Shown: positions 33,310-42,599, numbered from the stretch's first letter. The stretch is DNA of 64,000 nucleotides from Cepaea nemoralis (GCA_014155875.1 JACEFZ010028130.1:553061-617060); one strand, 5' to 3'. Translations and numbers: made by a program. The notes: generated from the letters alone by a model not told the origin.

Positions 33310-34721
33310 CGATGATGATGACGATGATGATGATGAAGTAGACGAACTCACAAAAACAATGATGAAGATGACAGCCACAGTGTAGAGCAATAAGACTCAA
33401 AATCCAACAAATAATAATAACCGTTATTTTATGCATCTCACTGATGAATGATCAGAGAGTCCACGGCAGGCAAATAGGGAGACATTAAAATATATGTCCA
33501 GTTATGCCTTCAATTTTTTTTTTCGTTCGCGCTTTGACCACAAGCGTAATCCACCTGGACCTATTTTTGTGTGTGGGCTAGCTTTACTTATTACCGGCGT
33601 CCCTCGCTATAAAACGACTTCTGGGGTACGTGTAATTTACGTCCCCAAGTCACGGACGAGAAGTCGAAAATTTTAGTCCAGCTGACCAGTGTATGGGTTG
33701 AACCCGCAACCTTGCATTCGATTCGATTTCACCATTACCCCTACCCCGTTCAACCTCAAGGAGGAGTTATAGTAGGGCCCATCACCAGCTCAGAATGATA
33801 GTCCTGTGGCTAGACAGCCACCAAAGCGGCTGAATATGGTTTTACCCTCACAGTCCTATCAATCCGAAGGTGATTTTTGTCCACATGGGGCAATGGACAG
33901 GATAGTACCTTGCATTCAGAACACCTAGCGCTCTTATTATTCGGCCATGCTGACTCTCGCCTTCAAAGATAACATTAACCATCTGACATAGAGGATGAGA
34001 ACAAGTTACTTCCCTTCTTCAAACAGAGCATATAAGGTTTAATAAGCAATTACACCATTGAGTCTTTGGCTTTGGTCTCTCTCTTTACGACATATCTCAA
34101 GCTTGCGGTGGAAACATGACCACCTTTGGCCAAACGGCAGCCAATCTGTAGATGCTGTGCGGATTCGTGACCTGGTTACATTTTAACATGCCCCTCCAAA
34201 ACTGTAAAGTTCCATTACCAGCCTCGCCCATCCCGCCGGATTTTGAGCTTGGAGAGGGGAAGAAGAGCTTGAGAACACAGACACTGTGGAGATGGTACTT
34301 TGGTGCCGAGTTGAGAGAAAAGTCTCTACACAAATCTACCTCAGATATATGAAACCCTTTCCCATAGATCGTATGGCATGAATGACTACACATGGGGTGT
34401 AACAGTTAAACCTGCAGTATTTCAGAGGATCCAGAAATAACAACGACAATAAACAATGAAACATAATTCCACCGCAGGGCACACCACTGTGCCAATTTTG
34501 CAAACATCCCTCAGGAGAATGTTTGATGTCACATCAATGAGTGTTCAACTCTGGCTGATATTAGAACACCAAAGCCAGATAAATGGCAGAATGTATATAG
34601 AACAAAACAGTTGCTGATCATGATGATGATGATAAGGAAGAGGATGCTGATAATGATGACAAAGATGACGATGATGACAATGATGATGATGATGATAATG
34701 ATTATGATAATAGTAATAATA

Positions 34722-34790
<69 letters not shown>

Positions 34791-37700
34791 TTATTAATGA
34801 TGATGATAACGATTATAATGATGATGATGATTGATGATACCAACCTTTTCGGTCCCATGTTCTCTTGTAACTGTAAACTCTTCAGGTGTTAACCTGGTCT
34901 TCAGTTCTTCTTCATCTAGCTGTACTTTACCTCTGCGCTCCGTACCTACATCAAGGAAAATGTACATTGCTTTTTTATAAAGTAACATGCACGAGATAAT
35001 GTCCTCGTGTAGCAAGTATACCGACTGGATTCAAAGTCTGGACCTCTTCATAAATAAATAAACACACACGTATCGTTTGGCGTTGACAGAATTATAACGG
35101 ACGATCGAACTTTATTTTCAAAAGGTTTAGAATTGGGCACGCAGGCCCGTCTGACATTCTGCCCTTCTTATCTCTCTGCTCTCATACTTTATTTCATTCA
35201 TGCATGACTTATGAAGCTAATCGTAGACAACAACGACACCAGAAACAAAATGCATTAAAACGCACAAGCAAGAAATAGAAGATCGAAGAGTAAAGCGTAT
35301 GCCGAGAGCTAAGAAATCGAACAACCAGTTGTCACTTATCAATTCTAAACAAATTACAAGGCAGAGTTTCAAGAAATCCCACAAGTTACATAAAAGAACA
35401 CAAACTCAAAAGATCCAATATAATCTCCCTAAATGGCTACGTCTAAGTTCTCTATATATGGTTAGTTTTAGTTTGAGAGCTAAATAAAGTACAACCACCT
35501 CTGTCAAAAACAGTGACGCTGAAGTGGATTCCTGTGTATAAGTGTGTTGCCGGATATCCTAGAAGCTACACAAAAGAATACAAACTCAAAATATTCACTA
35601 TAGTCTTCATAAGTGGCTACATCAGTTCTCTTTACTATTTGTGATTAGTTTGAGAGCCTCATATAAAGCACAACCAAGTCTGTCAACAGCACAGCGACAC
35701 TGCAGTGGATTAATGTGTTGCAGGAATTCAGAACGCCCTGAAGGAACAACAATGTCACACTCTCGCTGAAAGAAACAAAGGACGTTTATTACGAGAAAGC
35801 CAACAAACGCACGAAGCCAGACAATAGGCAGCGATTGCCCATAAGAACATATTCTAACATTGGTAAGACAGAAAACAACTATTTGTTGACTGCACACAGG
35901 ACGTTGTAGACTACAAACCAATCTCTACAATTTGAAGGCCCCCCCCCCCCCCCCCCCCCCGGTCTCCACACTGACTATAGAGCATTTACCAGAACGGCCC
36001 CAGAACACACACTACACGCGTGTCGTTTCTTTGGTGACTTTACAGGTCAAATATGGTCTTATAAGACGCAGAAGGAAAAGAAACTATTGGGTATCCCTAT
36101 CGACCTGTACTGGACATCAAACGGAATCCACAGAGACAATTGATCTATCTATTTAGACTACTAATCATAGCAAACTGACAGCAGCAGAGAAAGAACAAAG
36201 AAACTCAAGCAGATTTATCAGTTACTCCTAATGTAACCACAGTACGTTTAGTTTTCGTTACTCCTTTAGTCGTCATGTTCTAGCTGTAAGATAAACAGCC
36301 AGGGATAGCAAATGAATGACTTTGAAAGTGCAAACTAAGAAATGTAAAGAAGTGAGTCTTAGTTGTTTACTAATACCATTGCATAAAACTCCTAATGTAC
36401 TGTGCACAACCAGAAGTGACTTACAAATCATCCAAACATGACGAAACTCCACTAGCAGTGGCTTCAGTAGTTCATACCCGATTGTCAATACTAAGTATGC
36501 ACCATGTTAAACAAAAACATTGGCAAGAGTTTGGGAGAAACGGAGATGGGGTTTCTGAAACGAATGTTGTGAATATCTTGGGGAGCTAAAGTAACTAACA
36601 ACGATTATATGGAAGCGGCTAATGTAAGTATAACATTATACACAACCATATGAAAGAGACAACCCGTGTTCGTTGGTTATATAAAGAAAAGCAAAGTATT
36701 GGAAAACTGGAAAGATCAACACCAGAAGAGGCAGAGGCAGACCAATAGAAATGGCATAGAAGGATGTCATTAATATAGTTGACCCAGAACACCAAGGGCT
36801 GGTCTCCCTGGCGAAAGGTTTAAGGGCGTTGTTCGTAATCCCGCATACCCACGTACGAAACACAGCTACGTACGAAACACAGCTGCGAGAGATTTGGCAG
36901 AAGATAGCGTCGCGCTGGTTACTTACGGAGGTATGGGAGCCGGTCGTTCAGAAAGCAATGGCAAACTACTGAACGTAACACTTGCCAAGACATCAAAAGC
37001 AGCTGAAAAATGCTGGCGTTGACTGCAATGTCCTGTAAAATGATATGCGAAAAAAAGAACACCAAGGAGGATAGAACTGTGGTGAGACTTGACCATCAAC
37101 TCCATTTGGTAAGACAGTGATCATAATTTTAATGGTATTTCATGACATGTTATAAGAAAAAATAAATTAGAGAACTTGGAGACAACTAGCAAGATTGAGG
37201 GAAAAAGAACATGGGGTAGACAGAGAAGTAAATATCTGGATGGCTTGGTCACGTGGCATGGTCGAGACAAGAACACATGGCTGTTCTACGACTCTAGTGA
37301 TCGTGTGAGACTGCGAAACATGACGGCCCGTGCTTATTGGCATGGCACATGATGATGATGATTTCATTCCAGCATTTCTACAAGTCAGTTCTGGCTATCT
37401 GTCTGTTGACATACTGTAGAAATTTAAGTTGAAGGTCGATCTTAAGAATAAAATTTAGAATTTCTATCACCAATAAAAACCCTAAACTGACTCCCAAAAG
37501 TTAGTTTGGAAAGCAAGTTTTGTGTGCGCTTACTGAGGGTTAAATCATAGGTTATCAGAAATCGATAGTGCCACAGTTAACTCATGTTTAACTTATCATC
37601 GATTATCCAGATGTCAAAAGTATATTTGCCGATTCTATCATCGGTTATCCGGATGACAAATGTATGCGTACCGGCCAGAGAATCAACATGACATTTAACA

Positions 37701-37837
37701 GGTCATTCTGTCATCGGTTATCAGAATAACGAATGTTTGCCTACCGGCCAAAGAATGATCCATGACTTGAAACAGGTCATTCTATAAAAATGTATCCAAA
37801 TGACAAAAGTCTGCTTACCGGCCTGAGAATCACCCAT
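23124..37837 (-). CDS. MSRB: Methionine-R-sulfoxide reductase B, gene 2 (five exons)
   Basis: A paralogue of gene 1 on the opposite strand, facing it tail to tail. Exons in transcript order are 37837-37819, 34945-34845, 31763-31687, 26082-25938 and 23228-23124, giving a 148-residue protein. All junctions are GT-AG and keep the phases of gene 1. Visible features in order: MGDSQA start; [31 protein letters not shown] with the first zinc Cxx[31 protein letters not shown] with the second Cxx[19 protein letters not shown] with the catalytic cysteine and one extra cysteine. The same reaction as gene 1 is expected: reduction of methionine-R-sulfoxide. The introns hold most of the window's DNA transposons. 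Exon 1 is the last copy of a three-fold tandem repeat, so two alternative start exons lie downstream. Localisation is not clear from sequence. Confidence 0.9.
23270..24040. repeat. Minisatellite, roughly 55-65 bp units
   Basis: At least ten imperfect copies of a unit with CTAGCCAGATATCACATTAA followed by CT-rich TTAGTGTCTTCTTCTTCC. It is interrupted by a family E element at 23765-23912. It lies in intron 4 of MsrB gene 2. Confidence 0.85.
23765..23912 (-). mobile_element. Family E retroposon inserted in the minisatellite
   Basis: On the - strand it ends TTTGTTACGCTTTGAAAATA then AAATCCGTTCGATCGTTC, i.e. the (GTTC)n 3' end. The minisatellite resumes on both sides. Confidence 0.75.
24130..24345 (-). 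mobile_element. Conserved coding-like repeat fragment, class unknown
   Basis: The - strand frame reads [40 protein letters not shown] and [21 protein letters not shown] second copy at 56430-56640 keeps the same frame with many substitutions. Probably a retroelement C-terminal piece, not recognised further. Confidence 0.55.
24690..25025 (+). mobile_element. LINE C-terminal tail
   Basis: Nucleotides matching [11 protein letters not shown], RGRxxxKYLDG, 'DSGDRVRW' and '[10 protein letters not shown]' are present with shifts. It ends with ATGATGATAT. Close relatives lie at 37130 and 46015. Confidence 0.7.
25029..25680. repeat. 64-bp satellite-like tandem array, about 10 units
   Basis: Units contain CTATCAGTTGATTTGTTAAA, TGTCAAAGTTTTGC, TGTATGTTGCCACAGG and AAATACACCAG. 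Similarity between units is high. Two units share the variant CATCAGGTATCAGCTGATTT, which suggests a two-unit duplication within the array. It lies in intron 4 of MsrB gene 2, directly behind a LINE tail. Confidence 0.92.
25938..26082 (-). CDS. MSRB: MsrB gene 2 exon 4 (GTGWPSF)
   Basis: A 145-bp exon after the acceptor TTATTTAG, reading [20 protein letters not shown], then [20 protein letters not shown], with donor GTAAGT. Confidence 0.93.
26588..26815 (-). mobile_element. Family A SINE, near full length
   Basis: Tail GGACGTCGCATTCAAACAC, core GCAATTGGTCAATGCTTTC, head with GTGTTTCGAACGTGGTATGC and ACCTTCGCCACAGTGCCGGC. Confidence 0.85.
26990..27692 (+). mobile_element. Family G tRNA-like SINE interrupted by a MITE
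   Basis: Left part 26990-27109 has GTACACTTGTTCCTGCAGCC and a B-box-like GGTTCGAATCCCGGTCGG. Right part 27592-27692 resumes CTTTCAATTTATATTTTG and ends ATGTGTGTTTATTTATGA. The unbroken relative is at 47080-47245. Confidence 0.7.
27110..27591. mobile_element. MITE copy 1 with 8-bp TSD and internal telomere-like palindrome
   Basis: Perfect terminal inverted repeats of about 31 bp, starting GGTACTTTTGCTTTCTTTCA, flanked by AAGCTTTC at 27102-27109 and 27592-27599. The middle (27330-27430) is a palindrome of TTAGGG and CCCTAA units bounded by CACTTTCCGG and CCGGAAAGTG. The 8-bp TSD suggests hAT-like mobilisation. It has no transposase. Confidence 0.9.
27693..28387. mobile_element. MITE copy 2, opposite orientation
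   Basis: Terminal repeats GGTACTTTTGCCTTAATTCA and its inverse. Subterminal blocks match copy 1 in reverse order (GGAATCCCAGGGTATGACGT on the left, GCTAAATATAGCTGGTGAC on the right). Flanks ATGAACTG and ATGAAGGG look like a decayed 8-bp TSD. The centre is different, with a (CA)n tract and no telomere-like repeats. Confidence 0.85.
28171..28220. repeat. (CA)n microsatellite
   Basis: About 25 CA units inside MITE copy 2. Confidence 0.95.
28550..28737 (-). mobile_element. Family F SINE fragment
   Basis: On + it reads GTGGTGTGGTCAGTATCACG, TTTACTTTCCGGGATATCTT and GGTACCCATT, the inverse of the family F body. Confidence 0.7.
28738..28910 (+). mobile_element. Family E retroposon
   Basis: Starts with (GAAC)n, then AAACTTTATTTTCAACGGC and TTGGGCACGCAGGTTGG. 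It matches copies at 35096, 39955 and 50406. Confidence 0.75.
28930..29425 (+). mobile_element. Family C retroposon, near full length
   Basis: Contains TACGGAGTTCGTGCTTTGTG, ATATGGGATAAAACCCGG, and GTGTGATATTCACTGGCAC, and ends in (CTAA)n. It is the reverse orientation of the copies at 1828 and 55235. Confidence 0.8.
29590..30217 (+). pseudogene. Mariner-family transposase, C-terminal part, frameshifted
   Basis: The first segment (29640-29845) reads [30 protein letters not shown], which is the mariner region carrying the first catalytic Asp (FWD). After a frameshift and stops, the second segment (29906-30217) reads [40 protein letters not shown] and [15 protein letters not shown], ending in TAA. 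The HDNARP and DLAPSD aspartates are the second and third of the mariner DD34D triad. The N-terminal DNA-binding half is absent. It sits in intron 3 of MsrB gene 2 and is on the strand opposite to that gene. It cannot encode an active transposase. Confidence 0.9.
30317..30408. repeat. (GT)n microsatellite
   Basis: About 40 GT units with a few interruptions at the 3' end. Confidence 0.95.
30612..30729 (-). mobile_element. Family A SINE, 3' part, interrupted by hAT
   Basis: Tail GGAAGCTGCAGTCAACTCC and core GTAGTTTGCCATTGATTTC. The hAT element enters at 30730. Sequence after 31510 may be the remainder but is too diverged to assign. Confidence 0.7.
30730..31501. mobile_element. Non-autonomous hAT-type element with perfect 8-bp TSD
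   Basis: Ends CAGTGTTTCCCAGCG and GTTGGGAAACACTG are inverted. GTCTAAAT flanks at 30722-30729 and 31502-31509. A remnant at about 30840-30910 reads [20 protein letters not shown], like the C-terminus of hAT transposases. Several G and C homopolymers (31265-31450) lie inside. Confidence 0.9.
31687..31763 (-). CDS. MSRB: MsrB gene 2 exon 3 (first zinc CxxC)
   Basis: A 77-bp exon after the acceptor TTTCAACAG, reading [20 protein letters not shown] and then GAELF, with donor GTATGT. It lies 185 bp from the hAT element. Confidence 0.92.
32027..32240 (+). mobile_element. tRNA-like head joined to a family C 5' segment
   Basis: The head has an A-box-like GTGGTGAAGTGGTCAAGACG and B-box-like GGTTCACGAG. 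It continues with ACGGAGTTCGTGCTTTGTG and GGGATAAAACCCGG, shared with family C, then diverges. This suggests family C has a tRNA-derived 5' end. Confidence 0.6.
32745..32962. repeat. Minisatellite, about 22-bp units
   Basis: About ten copies of a unit like ACAGACCTGTATCATATACT with small changes. Confidence 0.85.
33183..33337. repeat. (GAT)n microsatellite
   Basis: About 50 GAT/ATG triplets with a few substitutions, in intron 2 of MsrB gene 2. Confidence 0.97.
33510..33960 (-). mobile_element. Family B tRNA-derived SINE(s), - strand
   Basis: On + it shows GTCCCCAAGTCACGGACGAG, AAGTCGAAAATTTTAGTCCA and GGGTTGAACCCGCAACC, inverse of the body and B box. AGCGCTCTTATTATTCGGCC near 33930 is the inverse of the A-box region. 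Intervening sequence suggests two partial copies or an insertion. Confidence 0.65.
34615..34834. repeat. (GAT)n microsatellite, imperfect
   Basis: Continuous ATG/GAT repeats at 34722-34790 with imperfect flanks, ending 11 bp from the exon 2 donor of MsrB gene 2. Confidence 0.95.
34845..34945 (-). CDS. MSRB: MsrB gene 2 exon 2
   Basis: A 101-bp exon after the acceptor TTGATGTAG, reading [18 protein letters not shown] and then [10 protein letters not shown]. It is two codons longer than exon 2 of gene 1. It abuts a (GAT)n tract just beyond its donor. Confidence 0.9.
35096..35270 (+). mobile_element. Family E retroposon
   Basis: GAACTTTATTTTCAAAAGGT, TTGGGCACGCAGGCCCGTC and CATTCTGCCCTTCTTATCTC. 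A fragment of the family G 3' end in reverse lies at 35045-35085. Confidence 0.75.
35385..35735. repeat. Imperfect tandem duplication, about 185 bp
   Basis: Two diverged copies sharing AACACAAACTCAAAA, GTTTGAGAGC, AAAGTACAACCA, and AGTGGATT blocks. No coding content seen. Confidence 0.7.
35939..35961. repeat. Poly-C tract
   Basis: An uninterrupted C run of about 22 bases. Confidence 0.95.
36625..36798 (+). mobile_element. LINE C-terminal tail, diverged
   Basis: Nucleotides resemble [10 protein letters not shown] preceded by ENWKDQ and followed by 'VDPEHQG'. Same group as 12480-12770. A family A SINE follows directly. Confidence 0.55.
36800..37055 (+). mobile_element. Family A SINE, near full length with head duplication
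   Basis: Head CTCCCTGGCGAAAGGTTTAA. The ACGTACGAAACACAGCT B-box block is present twice in tandem. Core GGCAAACTACTGAACGTAAC, tail TGACTGCAATGTCCTGTAAA. Confidence 0.85.
37130..37360 (+). mobile_element. LINE C-terminal tail
   Basis: Contains bases for [28 protein letters not shown] and '[10 protein letters not shown]', then (GAT)n. Same group as 24690 and 46015. Confidence 0.75.
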
Positions 37838-37850
37838 GGTTTTGGATAGA
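37570..37850 (-). repeat. Tandem triplication containing MsrB gene 2 exon 1
   Basis: Three units of about 75-85 bp. Each has an ATG 18-19 bp before a GGCCG/GT donor: exon-like segments at 37837-37819, 37763-37745 and 37689-37672. Intervening sequence shares GAATGACCTGTT and TCATCGGTTATC-type blocks (+ strand). Confidence 0.8.
37819..37837 (-). CDS. MSRB: MsrB gene 2 exon 1 (start codon)
   Basis: ATGGGTGATTCTCAGGCCG is followed by the donor GTAAGC. Its 19-bp length and one-base overhang equal exon 1 of gene 1, and MGDSQA-G parallels MSGSDS-G. Confidence 0.7.
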
Positions 37851-38153
37851 AAACTAGTACACGTTGAACTTTGTGGCAGAGCAGAGACAACAAGCGATTT
37901 ACAACTGTGCTTATACTGGACCTGGTCGTGAAGTTAAATAATTAACATCTGAATTCGTGTATTAGGCTGCAAACTGCACATTCGTTCCACACTTAAATAT
38001 GTGACGGAAACAGCTTAGCCTCATTATAATTGTTGCACTGTCACGATAGATTGTTATCTTTGTGCATCACTCATGTACTTGTTGGTTCTTGGTGTACACT
38101 CTTGAAGAGGTGGAACTTCACAGTCGTTCTAATCCTGTATCGTATTGTACACA

Positions 38154-38390
38154 GCCGGCTCTGTGGTGAAGGGATTTCGAATGCAATTCGTAATCCCGCA
38201 TACCACGTTCGAAACACAGCTGCGGACGATTGGATAGCAGACTGCCTGGCGTTGGTTTCTTAACAATAGTATGACTGTCGGTCGTTCAGAAAGCAAACTA
38301 TTGAACGTAAACTTGTCCAGGAATCACAAATAGCCAAAACCTGCTGGAGTTGATTTCTACGTCCTGTAAAGGATATATGCAACTAACTTT
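38154..38390 (+). mobile_element. Family A SINE, full length
   Basis: Head AGCCGGCTCTGTGGTGAAGG, CACGTTCGAAACACAGCTGC, core AGCAAACTATTGAACGTAAA, tail TTCTACGTCCTGTAAAGGAT. Confidence 0.88.
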
Positions 38391-39280
38391 TTTTTATAAA
38401 CAGGGAAGGGCCAGGATTTTATCGTTGCATATTAAGGAAACTGTTCTTTCTGTTCATTTTTTCCTGAACACGAGGCAGTCAATGAGTGACGTCTTACCAC
38501 ATAGACCATGTTATGGTAACAATTTTATGAGACTAGATGGACCTTGGCCACCCGTGACCACACGCACAAAAACATAAATTCCACTTCAAGGGGTTTTCAG
38601 TCTAGGACAACCAGATCCACAGGCGAGTTGGCTAAATTTTGGATTGTCCCATTGCTGGCCTCCTGGATTGTTACAAGCTATGAGAGCTACATTCCTTCTG
38701 TCATATAAAATCAGCATGCACCGTATGATATGTATTTACATTTATTAAAACAGGGGATTATCTTCACGATCCCTAACTTCATCACAAAAAGTGAACATCG
38801 TGAATACAGCAAATACCACCGAGACTAATCATATATGTAAGCAACCATGCATTGCTAATGCTCTTCACGAAAGACCACGAAATATTATATATGTATTTTG
38901 TGTGCTAATTTATTTTTTCATAGCTGTACGTGCATAGGCAACATTTATTGAATTTAAAGTTGAAAATGTCACGTACATTTTACAACAGAACGAAACAATG
39001 GTTTTGTACCATACACAAAGCAGCGAATTTTTCAAATAAATTCCATGACACGAAAATGAGGTCTATGAAATGGCGATAATTCTTAGCCAATAACTATGCA
39101 GTAAATTTTCATTTGACCTGTTTCGCAAATTAATAAGATATATTTCTTTATTTGCATTATCTATTATCATTTTACTATTATGTTTCTGAAAAATAAGAAA
39201 TAATACGATTTTCGAAACTGAAAGAAAAGTCTAGAAAATGTGTTTGTAAGCTGTGAAATTTTTTTTTTTGGGGGGGGGGC
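38391..39280. other. Unassigned intergenic sequence
   Basis: AT-rich, no exon or repeat copy recognised. Confidence 0.4.
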
Positions 39281-39283
39281 GGG

Positions 39284-39284
39284 A

Positions 39285-39377
<93 letters not shown>

Positions 39378-39388
39378 GGGGGGGGGGG
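39284..39388. repeat. (GA)n microsatellite flanked by G runs
   Basis: About 45 GA units between two poly-G tracts (39269-39278 and 39376-39388). Confidence 0.95.
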
Positions 39389-39954
39389 AACAACCGAAAT
39401 AAAGGTATACAGATTTGTAAGGATTTCATTTCTGCGCGTATGAACTCAGAATTAATGATGTTTCCTTTTAAAATAAATAATTCATTTGTCCTGAAGCAGG
39501 AACCCGGTATGAAGCTGTGCTGAGATAGGACCATCACAGTGTGTAGGCCGGAATGCGCGGAAGAATAGTAGATCAGCATTTCCCTCACTTAGTGAGACGA
39601 CGAACACAGGTGTCGAACTCTCCACGCTCTTAACATTATCTGTGTGGTTCCTTATCAGCTACGCTAACGCTCCCGCTGATGTTTTCTTTTAGAATTCTAG
39701 CTATTTTGACAAAATAATAAAATATGTTTTGAAATAGCTCTGTGTGCTCTCTCTTCTGTTATTTAATATCTACATGGACAGAATATCCAAGAAAGCAAGT
39801 ACTGACATAACAGATTCAGAAAATTTAGAACTCTTTACTCCAGATGAAATAACTGAGTCACAGGAAATTAATGAACTTATATTTGCAGACGATCAGTGCC
39901 TGTTTTACAGCGATGAGGGCAGACTACAAAATCATATTAATAATCTGAGTTCAC

Positions 39955-40165
39955 CCTGCAGCAAATCAAAATCAAATCAAATCAAATCAACTTTATTTTA
40001 AAAGGGTCAGAAATTGGGCACGGAGGCCCGTCTTACATTCGGCCCTTTCAATCACTCATCTTTCGTTCATCAAGAGCATTATACATTTACATAGGAAGAA
40101 AAATAAACATTGTGAAATGAATGTTGTAAACAGAAACAAGGCAAATTACCATGTTATGAGGCCCA
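39955..40165 (+). mobile_element. Family E retroposon
   Basis: (AAATC)n start, CAACTTTATTTTAAAAGGGT, TTGGGCACGGAGGCCCGTCT, and TCACTCATCTTTCGTTCATC. It interrupts the LINE RT. Confidence 0.8.
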
Positions 40166-40169
40166 TTTC

Positions 40170-40732
40170 CCACCTACCCATACATCACCCCACCCACACA
40201 CACCCCCACCTACACACACACACACCACAGGGACACATACATATCCCATCAACCGACCCATCCCCCTCCCGCACATCCCCCACCCACACACACACTCCCT
40301 CACCTGTTCCCCCAACCAAAACACACTCGCCACCCACAAACATCCCCCACCAACCCACCAGTCCCACGCCCACCCACATACCATCCTAACCACACATCCT
40401 CTTCCACCCACACATCCAACCACCCATCCCCCATCCACACTTCCATCGACCACATATTCCCCACCCACGCGCACACATCCCCCACCAACCCACACATCGA
40501 ACATCTACTCACACATCCCCAAACCATACACACACGTCCCCACCAACTGACATCTCCCTACCCCCCACCCCCCAAACACACACACACACACACACATCTC
40601 CCTAACCACCTATACATCCCCAATCCACTAACACACACCCCACCACCCACACATACATCCTCCACCCACCCACACATGCCATAACCCAATCCCCCACCAC
40701 ACACATTCCCCACTCGCACATCACAGCAGATA
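40170..40732. repeat. CA/CCCA-rich degenerate minisatellite
   Basis: Long stretch of ACACCCCC, CCACCCACAC and ACATCCCCCACC blocks, almost free of G. It follows the family E element and probably expanded from its 3' flank. Open frames here are composition artefacts. Confidence 0.85.
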
Positions 40733-40884
40733 CAATATGAGTATAAACACAGCCAAAACTGAAGTAATGCAAGTTAGCAGATAGCTGGGCCCACTAAGTA
40801 TACAGACAAATAGCACAACTCTGAAACAAGTTAAAGAATTCAAATATTTTGGAAGTATGATCAAAGAAATGAAATGCATAACCC

Positions 40885-40935
40885 GTCTATGTGGCTAAGG
40901 GCTTGCGAACGCTGTTTGTGAGCCCGTATACCCGG
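40885..40935 (+). mobile_element. Family A SINE head fragment
   Basis: TATGTGGCTAAGGGCTTGCG and TGTTTGTGAGCC, then diverges. Confidence 0.55.
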
Positions 40936-40939
40936 GTAT

Positions 40940-41060
40940 ACCAGATAGAAAAACCAATGACCAAGTACTACAGGAGACAAATGAAAATCGTAAATTGATT
41001 AGAGAAATTAGACATAGACAGTCAACATTTTTTTGGACATGTTGTGGTATAATTAATGAG
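40940..41060 (+). mobile_element. LINE C-terminal fragment
   Basis: Frame reads [20 protein letters not shown], then FFGHVV-like residues. It resembles the region before GHVMR in other tails here. Confidence 0.55.
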
Positions 41061-42400
41061 AATACCATATGAAATGGACTGAAATTGTGTCTAGGGGAAA
41101 TAATCAATCGGTCCATCAGGTTCGCCCCATATAAAGGCAGTTGATCGAGACAGTTTATTTCCTAAAAGACTCCAGGAATAGAGTAGTATTTGGCTCTATT
41201 GAAGTAAGAATGGGGTTATGGTCGGATAGACTCCACCCACTTTACAAGATAAACTACCTGCCTGAAGAATAAAACAGAGAATAGGTCACTTACCACAGAT
41301 CTCTATCAAGTGTTGATTCTTGGATAAAATATCTGAGACTGTGTGTTGGTCGACCTCCCACTGGATTCTCTGCACATCTACAAACACAGTAGCACAGTTC
41401 TTTACAACAACAAACAGTGTTACACTGGTCACTAGACAATGAAAACTCTCCTGACGAACATATATGTTATTGCCAGACTCTCATATCTGGAAGTACAAGA
41501 CTCTGTCTTCACTACAATCTATCCAAACATCAACAAAAAAATATACCTTCTCAAGAAAGGCATGAATTTACTCTCTAAAAACTCCTCTCCTCCTCTTCTC
41601 TTCCCTATCCCTACATGATGTCTATCACACGGAAAAACCAACCAGAACATAGATCAGATATCTGACTGGTGATTGGTGTCATTATTGTAACTAAGTTGCG
41701 TGCAGACACCCATATTCAAAATCAGGAGAATGTAGATTCACTCCACACAGGGCTTCGCTACACTGTCTTCATTCTACCACACCCACAGTTCTCTGACGAC
41801 ACTTCTCCTGTCACAACCTAACTCCTCTTCAGATTCTACCGCTGAAAGAGATGGGTTCCTCCCATCCTGAATTGACCAAACCCCACAATGTGCCACTGAG
41901 AAAAACAAGGGTTCTCTGGATACTGAACACAGTAATGGGAATACGGCTCATTGAAGTTGATCACATACAGTCATAATTGACTAACAAAAGGAACTGTCCT
42001 CAATTTCCCTTCTATAAAAATGATGATGGTGTGACTGAGTCTGGACTACTCGATCTGGCATTGGTCTTGAGAGGAAAATATGTCTGCATAAAATAGGGAT
42101 TTCACCCCTTGGTATTAATGTCCATCATGCGGGAAAAGTGGAAGCACGGACTCTCAACGACGTACTTGGGTTGTTGGTGAAGGAAGGACTCTCCCTGAGC
42201 ATGGGTCAGATGTTATTCGTCCTGGCTTCGCATTGTTTTGTTTTTTTTCATGTGATTATCTTCAGGTTCGCATCCTGGTCACATGCACCATAAATAATCC
42301 TGTCACAGTGTGAACAGAGATTAATAAGCCAGTGATCAAGTAAAAATGGTTTATTCTTTCATTGGATGACAAAGCGTTGATGTTAGATTCCACTCACATC
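41061..42400. other. Unassigned intergenic sequence
   Basis: No exon or family copy recognised. Fragments at 41440-41530 vaguely resemble a LINE cysteine-rich tail but are too weak to call. Confidence 0.35.
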
Positions 42401-42439
42401 GAAGGTTGGATCGTAACTGCCCATACCAACCCAATACGT

Positions 42440-42486
42440 CACGATTGAGCATCCCCCACCCCTTTCAGTCTCCATGCTCAATCGTG
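42440..42486. other. Perfect 13-bp inverted repeat (stem-loop)
   Basis: CACGATTGAGCAT at 42440-42452 and ATGCTCAATCGTG at 42474-42486, loop of 21 bp. No flanking T-run or element boundary was seen. Confidence 0.7.
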
Positions 42487-42599
42487 CTGTATCTGTGTTT
42501 CCCACTAGATCCTAATAATTTACTAAGCTTTAACTTTACATCATGCTTTCTTAACCTGTCAAACACTAGTCTAATATGTTTCAAATGATCCTCTACATC

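Larger units (their letters stand above)
39721..40865 (+). mobile_element. LINE RT fragment interrupted by a family E insertion
   Basis: Left part reads LCVLSPLLFNIYMDRISKKA-like residues and ELIFADDQCLFYSDEGRLQN, i.e. RT motifs B and C with an intact ADD. After the insertion at 39955-40732 the right part reads NTAKTEVMQVSR and VKEFKYFGSMIKE. This is the same element continuing. Confidence 0.8.

Noticed and set aside
40170..40732. Proline/threonine-rich or glycine-rich protein on either strand
   Set aside because: The segment is almost pure A and C on one strand, so frames stay open by composition. There is no start context or splice site.
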